Assembly (NCBI GenBank): GCA_019163375.1
Contig: JAFLKK010000002.1
Location: 1-64,000 of the forward strand
Origin: Paludibacter sp.
Lineage (GTDB): Bacteria; Bacteroidota; Bacteroidia; Bacteroidales; Paludibacteraceae
Length of the DNA stretch: 64,000 bases
Direction: 5' to 3'
Shown: positions 1-10,293 of the stretch, piece by piece
Numbering within the stretch: position 1 is the stretch's first letter
Layout of the letters: each line of letters opens with the position of its first letter
Notes under the pieces: generated by a model
What the model saw: only the letters and a program-made list of their open reading frames with translations
The model's database searches: none
What the model was told of the DNA's origin: nothing
Translations under genes and position numbers: made by a program

Positions 1-2
1 CA

Positions 3-677
3 GATGCAGCAAAACCAATAAGCGCTGCCACCCAGTCAGCATTGGATACAAAAGAAACTGCTGCAAATAAATCGACAGCAACTGCTTTAGGAACGAGCGA
101 TGATCTTTTCCCAACCCAGAGAGCAGTCAAGACGTATGTAGATGACGCAATTTTGGCTGGTATTACCAGTGAAAAGAACCGTGCCACTGATGCTGAGGCA
201 CTAAAAATAGCAAAACTAGATGTATTCAAAGGTGATGTCACCGGAAAATACGATGAAACGAAGGTTGCCAAGATTCAGGGTGTTGAAGTAGCTACAACTA
301 CTCCAACTACCGGTCAGGTGTTAACTTACAACAATAGCACATCGAAATGGGAACCTGCGGCCTTAGATCTTGGAGTTTCTCCACTCGTTAAGAAGACAAC
401 TGATTATCCTATTACATTGACTGACTATACAGTGGTGCTTGGCAAAACTGCTACCGGTGATGTAACCTTTACATTACCTACAGGTGTTGTAGTGGGTAGA
501 ATTTTTAGAATAGTGAATTTATCAAACTATAAAATTACACTTTCTGTATCTGTACGAACAGCGGTTGATCTTACTACAAATGTGATACTTTCAGGTAATG
601 CTATTGATGGTACTACGCTTGGAAATAAAATGACTATTCAGTGGGATGGTGATGAGTGGATACAAGTAGGAAATTAA
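3..677 (+). CDS. Fibre-like surface protein, C-terminal part (5' cut by window)
   Basis: The frame is open from the first bases of the window, so the gene starts upstream; 224 residues are visible. The first part (ISAATQSALDTKE, then an FPTQRAVKTYVDD segment) resembles shaft segments of phage tail fibres. The last 90 residues form a compact beta-rich end domain (TDYPITLTDYTVVLGKTATG, then TFTLPTG, then WDGDEWIQVG) of the same type as the C-termini of the genes at 1298 and 12560. In phage fibres such TITLP...DGTNWYII-like ends form the tip. No catalytic residues are seen. By analogy with its neighbours I infer an exported surface fibre, but the signal peptide lies outside the window. The short frame starting at TTG 42 is only an internal codon, not a true start. 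Confidence 0.75.
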   Translation, partial: DAAKPISAATQSALDTKETAANKSTATALGTSDDLFPTQRAVKTYVDDAILAGITSEKNRATDAEALKIAKLDVFKGDVTGKYDETKVAKIQGVEVATTTPTTGQVLTYNNSTSKWEPAALDLGVSPLVKKTTDYPITLTDYTVVLGKTATGDVTFTLPTGVVVGRIFRIVNLSNYKITLSVSVRTAVDLTTNVILSGNAIDGTTLGNKMTIQWDGDEWIQVGN

Positions 678-1297
678 TGTGAAACAAAGTTATGTATAGA
701 TGAAAACCGGTTGGAAAGTTATGCACTGAAGAGGGTAGGGTAGTCCTGACTTTTGGTTATTGATAGTGATATTGGTCGGCTGCAATAGTCTTATGGGGTG
801 CATAGCTTTCTATTTGACAATAGGATTATTCCTTATTATTTCGCATCTACGCGTCATATTGCTATTGATTCTATCTCGTATTGGACTTATGCCAATTGCT
901 ATCGGCTAGGTTCTAATTCGCAGAGGATGTATTTCTATTGGTATAGGAGCAATTCTAATTAGCATAAAGAAGATCGAAATTGAAAACATAGCGATAATTA
1001 TACAATGTATTGTCTATAAATTAAAATTAACGATAATATGCTATTTGGTTGATTTAGAAGTGCCTTAGGATCTTAATTATGATAGTTGATATTGAACTGT
1101 GTCTGACTACTGAATGAGCGATATTGCCGTTTCTCTGCTAGCAGAGCAAAGTGATACGTTTACAATTTCAAGATAAATACTTAATTTAAGTAGAAAAAAT
1201 TGAACCTGCACTATGTGAAATAGAATGATGGAACAAATAGTTATTCGTTCTGTTAAATGTGCTTAGTCGTTAAAATTGAAAAATAAAACATAGTGCA
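678..1297. other. Intergenic gap, no gene recognised
   Basis: 620 bases separate the partial fibre gene from the next fibre gene. No convincing ORF or GTACC-type promoter is present, unlike upstream of the paralogue at 12560. The last 25 bases before ATG 1298 match the bases before ATG 12560 almost exactly, so the start region was duplicated with the gene. Confidence 0.6.
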
Positions 1298-1672
1298 ATG
1301 AAAAGTTTTAGTAAAGTATTTGCCTGTCTGATTCTGTTTGTAGCAATAAGTGAAGGTGTCAATGCACAATCTGACGGTGCTGTAGGTATTGGTGTTCGTA
1401 TTCCCAACGCCTCTGCTATGCTCGATGTAAGCTCAACGAATAAAGGAGTGTTGCTGCCAAGGGTAAAGCTTACCGCTATCGATGATAAAACCACAGTTAC
1501 CGCTCCGGTAGATGGTTTGATCGTGTATAATGTAGATGGTGGTGCTATTGCTGCGGGTTACTATTATTTTAAAGGAACTCAATGGCACCTGCTTATGGAT
1601 GGCAATACATCTTTATCTGGTGATGTGACGGGATCTTTGGGAAACACCACAGTTAATAAGTTGAAAGGAATA
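1272..1672 (+). repeat. Dispersed repeat copy 1 (start of long fibre gene)
   Basis: About 400 bases covering the translation start, signal peptide and N-terminal module of the gene at 1298. They are roughly 90 percent identical by eye to 12532-12934, the start of the gene at 12560. Beyond this point the two genes diverge strongly and only align as modules. Confidence 0.85.
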
Positions 1673-4600
1673 GCTTTGCCAAGCGGAACTTTAAACGATC
1701 AAGATGTGTTGCAATATGATAACGCTACTTCTAAATGGGTAAACGCACAGCCTTCAGTTAAGCTAAATAACCTTCTTTCTGCCACTGGATCGAATACTAT
1801 TGATAATGGAAACAATGCTCAAATCTGGAATTGGAATACTTCAGGGTCAGCAGATCCATTTACTATTGCTAGTAATGCTATAACTTCAAATAATTTATTT
1901 ACGATAAGCAGTACCAATGCCTCACATACCGGAAACGCACTGCTGGTATCTTCCACAGCAACTGCTCCGACGGATGGTATTGTACATTTCGATTTTAAAG
2001 GTAACCACTCTGGAAATGGGCTGAAAATAGATGACACAGCTACTGCTGATACAGCCGTAAATATAATTGTTAATAATTTATCAGCTGGTGTAGGGTTAAA
2101 TATCAGATCCGCAAATACAAGTACGAGTGGTACCTTGTTAAGAGTGAAATCTGTCAGTGCCACCAATGGTGCCACCAATGGATTAGTTAATTTTGACTTT
2201 AATGCTCATGGCACTAACGCTGGCATACTCATAGCTGATAAATCAGGAGCTGGTAAAGTTATTGATATTGCGTCAAGTGTTTATAACAGCACCAGTGCTA
2301 TAAACTTAGCTGTTAATTCAATCTGCGGAGCAACAGGTTTATCTATAAATTCAGCATCTACCACGTTTATAGGTAGTTTGCAAGATATTACACTTTCGGG
2401 TGATAATCTTACTAATACAGGAAAATTATTAAGCTTGAATTCTGATGGTACTTCATCTATTGCTAAAACTTTGTTTTCGTCTATTGGCTCTAAGGGTGAT
2501 TTGACATGGGATGGTGGTGTTCAATTCAAATTTACAGGAACTCATACCGGAGCTGGTGTTGGAATACAAGATGTCACTGATAAGGGTGCTGCCATGTACA
2601 TTCAAGCCAATGGATTGACCACCGGTACTGGCTTAGCTATTACTAGTAGTTCCACCGTTGCTGAGTCTACTTCAAGGCTGTTTAAAGCTATGGCCACTGG
2701 TATTAATTCCACTGATGGTATAACCTCCACTGCTGCTGCTATATCTAACACACGAACGGGAACAAATTCTACCAATATCGGTTTAAGTCTTACTGCTAGT
2801 GGTGCAACAAACAATACTGCATTATCTATCACTGCTGGTGATTTCGATCAATCGGGCAGTGGTGGTACTTTCAAAACCGGCACAGGGGAAGTTGCTCTTA
2901 ACGGTAATACCACCCTTGCAAGTGGTAAATCGTTAGTATTTACAGGTAATGCAAAAGCAGTAACAATTACGCCTTCGAATTCGACAAGCGCTAACTATAC
3001 ACTAACTTTGCCAACAACTGCAGGTAGTACAGGACAGGTATTATCTACTAATGGTTCCGGACTCCTAAGTTGGGCACCTGCACCTACGGGAACCGTTACT
3101 TCGGTATCAACAGCTTTAGCTAGTAATGGGGTTACTGCTACGTGGGCTAATGGCACATCAACGCCTGCTTTAACTATTGGTTTGGGTGCGATTACGCCAA
3201 GTTCGGTAAATGGGTTGACACTTTCGGCACAAACTACCGGTTTTACTGTAGCGGGAGGAAGTACAACTTCAAAAACGCTGAAAATTAACAATAGTTTGAT
3301 TTTATCGGGCAACGATAATTCAACGCTTAATATAGGAGCTGGTGGAACCTTAGGTACGAATGCCTATACGAGTACAGCGTATGCACCTGCATTTTCCCCA
3401 ACCTTTACGGGAACAGTTACTAATAATGGTTCATACGCTGGAACTGCTGTTTTGCCCGCTGCCATTGGTGGTACCGGTCAAAGTACTTATGCTATTGGTG
3501 ATCTGCTTTATGCTTCAACTGCATCTACATTGTCTAAACTCTCCGATATTGCCATAGGAAATGCTTTACTTTCAGGAGGTGCTGGAGTCGCTCCTTTGTG
3601 GGGAAAGATTGGCTTGGCATCACACGTCTCGGGCAACCTACCTGTTGGTAATCTTAATAGTGGCATAAATGCTTCGTCATCCACTTTTTGGAGAGGTGAT
3701 GGCACTTGGGCAGCTACAGCTACGGGAACCGTTACTTCGGTATCAACAGCTGCAGCTAATAATGGGGTTACTGCTACGTGGACTAATGGCACATCAACGC
3801 CTGCTTTAACTATTGGTTTGGGTGCGATTACGCCAAGTTCGGTAAATGGGTTGACACTTTCGGCACAAACTACCGGTTTTACTGTAGCGGGAGGAAGTAC
3901 AACTTCAAAAACGCTGAAAATTAACAATAGTTTGATTTTATCGGGCAACGATAATTCAACGCTTAATATAGGAGCTGGTGGAACCTTAGGTACGAATGCC
4001 TATACGAGTACAGCGTATGCACCTGCATTTTCCCCAACCTTTACGGGAACAGTTACTAATAATGGTTCATTCGCTGGAAGTGCAGTTTTGGCTGCTGTCA
4101 ATGGTGGTACCGGGTTAGCCTCTTATGTTATAGGCGATCTTATTTATGCTTCGGGTACTAGCACTTTATCCAAATTATCTGATGTTCCCATAGGGAAGTT
4201 CTTAAGTAGTGGTGGTACCGGTACTGCGCCAGCATGGAGTACAATAACCTTTCCAACCACCAGTACCTCAAATCAATTATTATATTCCTCATCCTCCAAC
4301 GTAATTGACGGTTTGTCCTCCGGTAACAATGGCATTTTAGTGACCAGTAGCAGCGGCGTTCCTTCGATAGGCAATGTCGTAGGTGCTGCTCTTTCTATGC
4401 CTTCTTTAAACCTTTCAGGAGTAAATAACCAATTGGTATTGCAGAGTGCAGGTATTACTGGTACCTTAACGTGGACTCCAACCACCATAAACAAAACCAT
4501 CACCTTGCCGGATGTCACTGGAACTGTTGCTTTAATCAGCGATTTGACTGGTGCTAATTTAACTGGTGATTTGACTGGTACTGTTGGTGCAAATAGTATC

Positions 4601-5188
4601 GGTGATGGAAAAGTAACTTCTTCCAAAATCCTTGATGGTACGATTGCGAACGCTGATGTAAGTACTACTGCTGCTATTGACGGCTCTAAAATTACTCCGA
4701 CATTTACTTCCAATCTTACTACTACCGGTACAGCTACTGTAAGCGGAGCTACCCTTAATTTAGGAACAGCTGCTACTGGTACTGCTGGAAAAATAGTGTT
4801 CGAAGATGGTGATGCCGGAATTTACAATGTAACCTTAAACGCCCCTGCTTTGGTAGCTACTTCAAATAAAGTAATTACCTTGCCGGATGCTACAGGAACG
4901 GTTGCTTTGATTGGTACAGTTGTTCCCACAGGTACTGACTATCCAATTGGTACTGAAGAAACTGTTTTAGTAACTGGAACTGCAACTATCACACTACCAG
5001 ATGCAACAACGTGTACAGGCAGAAAATGTAATGTGAAAAACATTGGTACGGGTGCTGTTACTGTAAAATCAGCCAAAGGAACTATTGATGGGGTAGCAGC
5101 AACCACAGGTATTTTAGGTGCATTACAATATCAGGGCTGGACTTTCCAATCGGATGGTTCAAACTGGTGGATTATTTGCAGAATTTAA
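1298..5188 (+). CDS. Exported tail-fibre-like surface protein, 1296 aa
   Basis: Residues 1-23 form a Sec signal peptide (MKSFSKVFACLILFVAIS, cleavage after NAQ). Residues 25-105 are the shared N-terminal module (GVRIPNASAMLDVSSTNKG, then LPRVKL, ending YYYFKGTQWHLL). The long shaft consists of low-complexity Thr/Ser/Asn/Gly-rich beta repeats strongly resembling phage tail-fibre modules: GTVTSVSTA, PALTIGLGAITPSSVNGLT, AYAPAFSPTFTGTV, GGTGQSTYAIGDLLYA and WRGDGTW. One shaft block is present twice and is nearly identical at DNA level (3085-3434 and 3721-4070). The C-terminal 85 residues (TDYPIGTEET ... DGSNWWIICRI) match the tip domain of the partial gene at 3 and of the gene at 12560. No T9SS-type C-terminal domain is recognisable. 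I infer an adhesive or structural cell-surface fibre; the actual function is unknown. Confidence 0.85.
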   Translation: MKSFSKVFACLILFVAISEGVNAQSDGAVGIGVRIPNASAMLDVSSTNKGVLLPRVKLTAIDDKTTVTAPVDGLIVYNVDGGAIAAGYYYFKGTQWHLLMDGNTSLSGDVTGSLGNTTVNKLKGIALPSGTLNDQDVLQYDNATSKWVNAQPSVKLNNLLSATGSNTIDNGNNAQIWNWNTSGSADPFTIASNAITSNNLFTISSTNASHTGNALLVSSTATAPTDGIVHFDFKGNHSGNGLKIDDTATADTAVNIIVNNLSAGVGLNIRSANTSTSGTLLRVKSVSATNGATNGLVNFDFNAHGTNAGILIADKSGAGKVIDIASSVYNSTSAINLAVNSICGATGLSINSASTTFIGSLQDITLSGDNLTNTGKLLSLNSDGTSSIAKTLFSSIGSKGDLTWDGGVQFKFTGTHTGAGVGIQDVTDKGAAMYIQANGLTTGTGLAITSSSTVAESTSRLFKAMATGINSTDGITSTAAAISNTRTGTNSTNIGLSLTASGATNNTALSITAGDFDQSGSGGTFKTGTGEVALNGNTTLASGKSLVFTGNAKAVTITPSNSTSANYTLTLPTTAGSTGQVLSTNGSGLLSWAPAPTGTVTSVSTALASNGVTATWANGTSTPALTIGLGAITPSSVNGLTLSAQTTGFTVAGGSTTSKTLKINNSLILSGNDNSTLNIGAGGTLGTNAYTSTAYAPAFSPTFTGTVTNNGSYAGTAVLPAAIGGTGQSTYAIGDLLYASTASTLSKLSDIAIGNALLSGGAGVAPLWGKIGLASHVSGNLPVGNLNSGINASSSTFWRGDGTWAATATGTVTSVSTAAANNGVTATWTNGTSTPALTIGLGAITPSSVNGLTLSAQTTGFTVAGGSTTSKTLKINNSLILSGNDNSTLNIGAGGTLGTNAYTSTAYAPAFSPTFTGTVTNNGSFAGSAVLAAVNGGTGLASYVIGDLIYASGTSTLSKLSDVPIGKFLSSGGTGTAPAWSTITFPTTSTSNQLLYSSSSNVIDGLSSGNNGILVTSSSGVPSIGNVVGAALSMPSLNLSGVNNQLVLQSAGITGTLTWTPTTINKTITLPDVTGTVALISDLTGANLTGDLTGTVGANSIGDGKVTSSKILDGTIANADVSTTAAIDGSKITPTFTSNLTTTGTATVSGATLNLGTAATGTAGKIVFEDGDAGIYNVTLNAPALVATSNKVITLPDATGTVALIGTVVPTGTDYPIGTEETVLVTGTATITLPDATTCTGRKCNVKNIGTGAVTVKSAKGTIDGVAATTGILGALQYQGWTFQSDGSNWWIICRI
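3085..3434 (+). repeat. Internal direct repeat, copy 1
   Basis: 350 bases within the fibre gene that recur at 3721-4070 with an offset of 636. I find only four differences, all in the first 70 bases; the remaining 280 bases are identical. It encodes one shaft module from GTVTSVSTA to VTNNGS. Confidence 0.95.
3721..4070 (+). repeat. Internal direct repeat, copy 2
   Basis: Second copy of the 350-base shaft module. Downstream of the repeat the copies diverge but keep the same protein pattern (GGTG, then GDLxYAS, then LSKLSDxxIG). The near identity points to recent duplication or gene conversion inside the gene. Confidence 0.95.
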
Positions 5189-5328
5189 AATAGTATGATT
5201 ATCTACACAATATTCTAATGTGTTCACAACGGATTTTTTTTTAATTATAAAAAACATACACCAATGTGCGATAAAGGCATCCTGAGCCAAAAACACTACG
5301 GGTTTTGTTGATAAACGATATATATATT

Positions 5329-7521
5329 ATGTATTTAAGAACTAAATTTTTTGTATTCTCTTTTTTGTTTATTTCATCTTTGGCTACTGCATTTGCACAG
5401 CAGGGTTTTGGCACCAACACTCCCAATTCTTCAGCTGTGGTGGAAATGGCAGCTACTAATAAGGGCCTTCTTATCCCACGTGTGGCTCTTACTGCCACTA
5501 GTGCTGCTGCTCCCATTACTGGGACAACACTACCCATCGGTTTAATGGTTTATAATACATATACAGGTGCTGATGTCACTCCCGGCTATTATTATTGGAA
5601 TGGTACTATCTGGGTGCGTTTGCTTAACAATGGAAACGCATGGAATACATTCGGAAATAGTGGAACTACTGCCACTGCCAACTTTATTGGCACCACTGAT
5701 AATGTGGATTTGGTTTTTAAACGTAACTCTATATATGCAGGATCTATAGGGACTAATTCTGTTTCTTTTGGTCCTGGTTCCGCTCATGTCGACGGAGTCT
5801 ACAATTGCGCTTTTGGAACGAATGCATCGTATTCCAATGAATCTGGGAGAAATAATGTGGCTGTTGGATATAATGCTTTATATAATAATAAAGATAACGA
5901 AGACAACGTAGCTGTTGGTTACAATGCACTTAACTATAATACAGCTAATGGTAATACAGCTGTTGGTTCTGGTGCTGTGCTGAGTAATACTACAGGTTTT
6001 CGTAATGTGGGTGTAGGATTTTCTGCACTGTCTTCTAGTAAAGTTTCTTCAGATAATACATCTGTTGGTTATCAGTCTCTTAATAATAGCACTGCTGGTC
6101 CTAACACCGCTCTAGGTAGTAAAGCTCTGTATAGTAATACTACCGGTACTTTTAATACTGCAGTAGGACGTAACTCATTAGCAGGTAATAACACTGGTGC
6201 ACAAAATGTGGCTGTTGGTGATTCAGCTTTGTATCATAATACGGTCGACGGAAACGTTGCCGTTGGTACTAATGCTTTAGCTGCAAATACTAGTGGTATC
6301 GGTAATACAGCTGTAGGCTCTTTTGCCTTATTGAAAAACACTACCCACGCGAATAATACAGCTGTTGGATTTCAATCTTTATTGACTAATTCAGGAGGAG
6401 ACTCTAATACTGCTGTTGGTCGGGATGCTTTGTATAAGAATACGGATGGGAGCTATAATACCGCTTTAGGGCCAGCTACTTTATTCTCAAATACTACAGG
6501 TAGTCGAAATGTGGCTATAGGCGAGGGAGCTATGTATTCTAACAGTACCGGATTTAATAATGTAGCTACAGGAAATTGGTCTCTCTATGGAAATATCAGT
6601 GGGAATTATAATACAGCAATTGGAGATTTCGCACTTAAAAGTAATACCGTCAGCTACAATACGGCTGTTGGATATTATGCTTTATATGCTAATGTTGACG
6701 GTTCACAGAACAGTGCTATCGGTTATAATGCTCTAACTAAAAATCAGTCTGGCTACCGAAATATAGCACTGGGAATCAATGCATTATCAAGCGTAACGTC
6801 AGGGAATTATAATATAGCTATTGGTTGTGGTGCTGATTCTGTTAAAATAGCAGGGAGTAATAATATCGTTATCGGATCTAAAGCCCGTGCAAGTGTAGAT
6901 AATAATATTGTTATTGGTAATAATAGTACTGATGGTGGTTTTTCGAATGCTATTGTTGTGGGAAATGGTGTAACCGCTCTTGGAATGAATTCGATCACGA
7001 TAGGAAATACTATGTCAAAAGTATATACCGGAACTTCAGGAACTTTAAGCTTTTCGGATAAACGCATAAAGGAGAATATAAAAGAGAATGTGCCCGGATT
7101 GGATTTTGTGTTAAAGTTGAAGCCTATTACTTATACTTTTAACCTTGATAAGCAAGACAGTATAATGGGGCGTAAGCCCGACTATTCTGTTGTAAACAAA
7201 GCTGATCGAAAAAAAGTAGAGTCGGTAGTACATACCGGCTTTGGAGCTCAGGATGTAGAACAGGCTGCTAAAAGCCTTGGATACGATTTTGATGGGGTAG
7301 ATACTCCCGCTCATTCGAAAGACATATATTCAGTGAGTTACTCACTTTTTACCGTTCCGTTGGTAAAGGCGGTGCAGGAGCAACAGCAAGAGATAAAGCA
7401 ACAGCAAACAACTATTGAAGCACAACAGGTACAACTCACTGAACAGAAGAAATTGATGAAAGTTCTGCTAAAGCAGTTAATCGAGCAGAGAGAAATGATA
7501 GAAGTTTTGAAAAAACGCTAA
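5329..7521 (+). CDS. Exported YadA-head-like adhesin with C-terminal S74 chaperone, 730 aa
   Basis: The start is the ATG at 5329, giving MYLRTKFFVFSFLFISSLAT with a clean signal peptide; an upstream TTG at 5305 would only add eight residues. The shared N-terminal module (GFGTNTPNSSAVVEMAATNKG, then YYYWNGTIWVRL) follows. Residues about 160-560 are a tandem array of roughly 20-residue repeats of the form NTAVGxxAL-x-NTTG, the left-handed beta-roll pattern of YadA/Hia heads. Then SDKRIKENI (Ser576, Lys581) and an FxxQDVEQA-type segment define a peptidase S74 intramolecular chaperone, which in phage tailspikes trimerises the stalk and cleaves itself at the Ser-Lys dyad. Residues about 680-730 are a Gln/Glu-rich coiled coil. 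I infer a trimeric surface fibre. Confidence 0.88.
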   Translation: MYLRTKFFVFSFLFISSLATAFAQQGFGTNTPNSSAVVEMAATNKGLLIPRVALTATSAAAPITGTTLPIGLMVYNTYTGADVTPGYYYWNGTIWVRLLNNGNAWNTFGNSGTTATANFIGTTDNVDLVFKRNSIYAGSIGTNSVSFGPGSAHVDGVYNCAFGTNASYSNESGRNNVAVGYNALYNNKDNEDNVAVGYNALNYNTANGNTAVGSGAVLSNTTGFRNVGVGFSALSSSKVSSDNTSVGYQSLNNSTAGPNTALGSKALYSNTTGTFNTAVGRNSLAGNNTGAQNVAVGDSALYHNTVDGNVAVGTNALAANTSGIGNTAVGSFALLKNTTHANNTAVGFQSLLTNSGGDSNTAVGRDALYKNTDGSYNTALGPATLFSNTTGSRNVAIGEGAMYSNSTGFNNVATGNWSLYGNISGNYNTAIGDFALKSNTVSYNTAVGYYALYANVDGSQNSAIGYNALTKNQSGYRNIALGINALSSVTSGNYNIAIGCGADSVKIAGSNNIVIGSKARASVDNNIVIGNNSTDGGFSNAIVVGNGVTALGMNSITIGNTMSKVYTGTSGTLSFSDKRIKENIKENVPGLDFVLKLKPITYTFNLDKQDSIMGRKPDYSVVNKADRKKVESVVHTGFGAQDVEQAAKSLGYDFDGVDTPAHSKDIYSVSYSLFTVPLVKAVQEQQQEIKQQQTTIEAQQVQLTEQKKLMKVLLKQLIEQREMIEVLKKR

Positions 7522-7686
7522 GACAGCCGTTGTGTAAGTAAATAACAGTTCAAACAGGTTTTCGCAAGTTCCAACTCTATTCAAAATATAAAAAAAGAAT
7601 TGTGTAAGAATACAATACTTGATTGTCAGGTTTACTCCAGAATTATAAGCAGTCTGCGATAATTGTGTAAATTAAATACCAAAGTT

Positions 7687-10293
7687 ATGAATTTCAGATT
7701 TCAGATTTCTATATTTCTCTTTTTTCTCATTTCATCTTTGGCTACAACATTTGCCCAGCAGGGTTTTGGTACCAACACTCCCGATCCTTCTGCCGTGGTG
7801 GATATGACGGCTACTAATAAAGGTGTTCTTATTCCGCGTGTGGCTCTTACTGCCACCACCGCTGCTGCTCCCATCACTGCACCCGCCCAAGGCTTAATGG
7901 TTTATAACACAACAACTACGGTTCCGGGGTTACCTCCCGGTTATTATTACTGGTTAACTAATAAATGGGTTAGATTTAGTGACTGTGCCACGGTCTCCGG
8001 CCTCACAGGTGCTAGTATTGTTTTTAGTGGAACTCCAACTGCAGGTATTCCTTATAGCGGTACGATGACTGTACCTTATACAAATGGTAATGATGTTGGC
8101 TATGCTACAGGCAGCACCATCTCTTCCACGAATGTTACCGGACTCACCGCCACGCTGCGTGCTGGCACGTGCGCTAGCAGTGGTGGCAATTTGGTGTATG
8201 ATATAACAGGCGTACCTTCATCCAACGGTGCGGCTTCATTTTCTATAGGCTTCGGTGGGCAAAGTTGCTCTGCCAGCTTAACGGTGGGAAATATTTCTGT
8301 TATCTGTCCTGCGTCGGCGGCTTTTACTTCAGGCAGTGCAATTGCCAGAAGTTCCTATAGTGGTACACTGACCATTCCTTACACGGGCGGTAACGGAATG
8401 GTTTACCCAGGCGGTGGAGTTATCTTTTCTACAGGCGTTACTGGTCTTTCTGCTACGCTGCATGCCGGTAAATTAAGCTCCACTGGTGGTACTTTGGTTT
8501 ATGATATAAGTGGTGTGCCTACCACTGGTGGTAACGCCTTGTTTGCCATCTCTATAGGCGGTATAACTTGTACTGTCGGCCTGCCTGTGATTAGTGTTGA
8601 TGCGCTTAATTTTACTGCCACATCATTAAGTTCCGGTAGCGCTACAATAGGTTCGCCCTACGTCGGAACTATGACAATTCCTTATTCGGGTGGAAGTGTT
8701 TCTGCGCCCTACGTGAGCTCAACCATTGTTTCGATGGGTGTAACCGGATTGACTGCAACCTTGCAGCCAGACAGTCTGCAATCAGGGAATGGTAGCCTTA
8801 CCTATTACATCTCTGGATCCGCCATAAACCGGGGAAACGCACTATTTTCTATCAACTTTGGTGGATCACATATCGACGCCTCGATTCCTGTTATCGGAAA
8901 TATTACATTGCTTGAGCCTACTTTCCCAGCAGGAAATGCCGTCTATAACTCGAGTTATAACGGTAATTTAATCATTCCTTATTTGGGCGGAACCGCAGGT
9001 GCACCTTATCCGGCAATAAATATCAATACGCCTGACGGATTGGGCCTTAGCGCTTACCTGCCTGCCGGCACGCTAGTTGACGGAGCTGGAAGTTTGATTT
9101 TTAGAATAACAGGCAAACCAACTTCGGGTGGGAATGCTAAATTTTCCTTCTCTTTTGGAGGACAAAATTTTGTTGTTAATTTACCTGTTGTAAAGGTTGC
9201 GACTTTAAGCTCGCCTACTTTTTTACCGAAAAGCGCTACTATCAACACTTCTTGTTCGGGTGTTCTGACGATTTCTTACACAGGTGGTAGTGGAGTTGCT
9301 TACCCTACAGACGTAATTACTTCAACGGGAATCACGGGTCTTACTGCCACATTGGTACCAAATACCCTAACCACAGGTACCGGAACTCTTACTTATAATA
9401 TAGCAGGCAAACCAACTGGGACTGGCAGTACTGCAAACTTTACAATCAACTTTGGGGGCGTGACAAATACAACTGTTCAATTGCCTGTTAATAAGGTTGA
9501 TGCTCTTACTGCGTTTTCGTACGAATCGGACAATTTTTGCTTGACAAATACATACTACACCGGAAATCTAAAAGTCAATTATACCGGGGGTAATAATTCT
9601 ATATATGGCCCAGGGGTGACCATTGAGTCGACAGGGGTAACTGGTTTAACAGCAACTTTGACAGCAGGTAGTTTAACAAATAATATTGGTGGAACTTTGA
9701 TATACGCGGTAGAAGGTACGCCTTCATCTGGAGGTGCCGCAAAATTTAACATAAATTTCGGCGGGTCATCTATCACTGCTGTAATGCCATCGTGCTCTGG
9801 TGTTGTGAGTGTAAATGGATCGTACGAACTGAATTACGGTGTTACTCGCGTATCAGCGACTTGCTCTGGATCGCTGTCCTGCTATATGTCAAGTTTTACA
9901 GCAACGAATCAAAATTTGTGTTTCGCGCCATTTGATACACCGGTCGTAAACTATTTTAACTGGACTAACATTCAGGCAAGTTGCATAAACCCGGGTGTGA
10001 GTTCTGAAACTCTTCCATTTAGATTGCCAAATATCGCTGAACTAGCCACCGCCGCATCGATATTACAGAACACGTCGCCTTACTTGTGGACGTATGTGAG
10101 CCCAGTGGGGGTATCTGATCTATCTCCGGGATTATACTATTCAAGCACGATTAACGATTCAAAAATGGTGGGTGCACCATGGGACGTACTGTGGAATACT
10201 ACTACTGTAAAACCTGAATCCGCCGGAACCGTAGGTTATCCAGTAACCCAAGGTAAAGTGAGGTGCGTACGCACAATGAGTTTAAATCCGTAA
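7687..10293 (+). CDS. Exported protein with six Ig-like repeats and Cys-rich Lcl/FISUMP-like end, 868 aa
   Basis: ATG 7687 gives MNFRFQISIFLFFLISSLAT with cleavage after FAQ; the TTG upstream at 7663 is less likely. The signal peptide and shared module (GFGTNTPDPSAVVDMTATNKG) are nearly the same as in the preceding gene. Residues about 110-710 hold six repeats of about 97 residues with the pattern YSGTxTIPYTGG, STGVTGLTATL, GxLxYxIxGxPxxGGxAxF and FGG. They look like putative-Ig-type beta domains. The last 150 residues change character: five or more Cys, then RLPNIAELATA, LWTYVSP and GKVRCVRT, similar to Lcl/DUF1566 or FISUMP ends, whose fold is C-type-lectin-like. A thioredoxin-fold gene follows after a hairpin. 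I infer a surface-binding protein. Confidence 0.82.
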   Translation: MNFRFQISIFLFFLISSLATTFAQQGFGTNTPDPSAVVDMTATNKGVLIPRVALTATTAAAPITAPAQGLMVYNTTTTVPGLPPGYYYWLTNKWVRFSDCATVSGLTGASIVFSGTPTAGIPYSGTMTVPYTNGNDVGYATGSTISSTNVTGLTATLRAGTCASSGGNLVYDITGVPSSNGAASFSIGFGGQSCSASLTVGNISVICPASAAFTSGSAIARSSYSGTLTIPYTGGNGMVYPGGGVIFSTGVTGLSATLHAGKLSSTGGTLVYDISGVPTTGGNALFAISIGGITCTVGLPVISVDALNFTATSLSSGSATIGSPYVGTMTIPYSGGSVSAPYVSSTIVSMGVTGLTATLQPDSLQSGNGSLTYYISGSAINRGNALFSINFGGSHIDASIPVIGNITLLEPTFPAGNAVYNSSYNGNLIIPYLGGTAGAPYPAININTPDGLGLSAYLPAGTLVDGAGSLIFRITGKPTSGGNAKFSFSFGGQNFVVNLPVVKVATLSSPTFLPKSATINTSCSGVLTISYTGGSGVAYPTDVITSTGITGLTATLVPNTLTTGTGTLTYNIAGKPTGTGSTANFTINFGGVTNTTVQLPVNKVDALTAFSYESDNFCLTNTYYTGNLKVNYTGGNNSIYGPGVTIESTGVTGLTATLTAGSLTNNIGGTLIYAVEGTPSSGGAAKFNINFGGSSITAVMPSCSGVVSVNGSYELNYGVTRVSATCSGSLSCYMSSFTATNQNLCFAPFDTPVVNYFNWTNIQASCINPGVSSETLPFRLPNIAELATAASILQNTSPYLWTYVSPVGVSDLSPGLYYSSTINDSKMVGAPWDVLWNTTTVKPESAGTVGYPVTQGKVRCVRTMSLNP

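Noticed and set aside
1819-4713. Minus-strand frames up to 146 codons inside the 1298 fibre gene (similar ones in 12560 and 40197)
   Set aside because: They mirror Thr/Ser/Ala-rich coding repeats, giving Val/Pro/Leu-rich antisense frames; no starts, signals or motifs support them.
5860-6900. Short tandem repeats that could suggest a CRISPR array
   Set aside because: They are about 60-base coding repeats for YadA-like head units in one continuous frame, with no constant repeat and variable spacer pattern.
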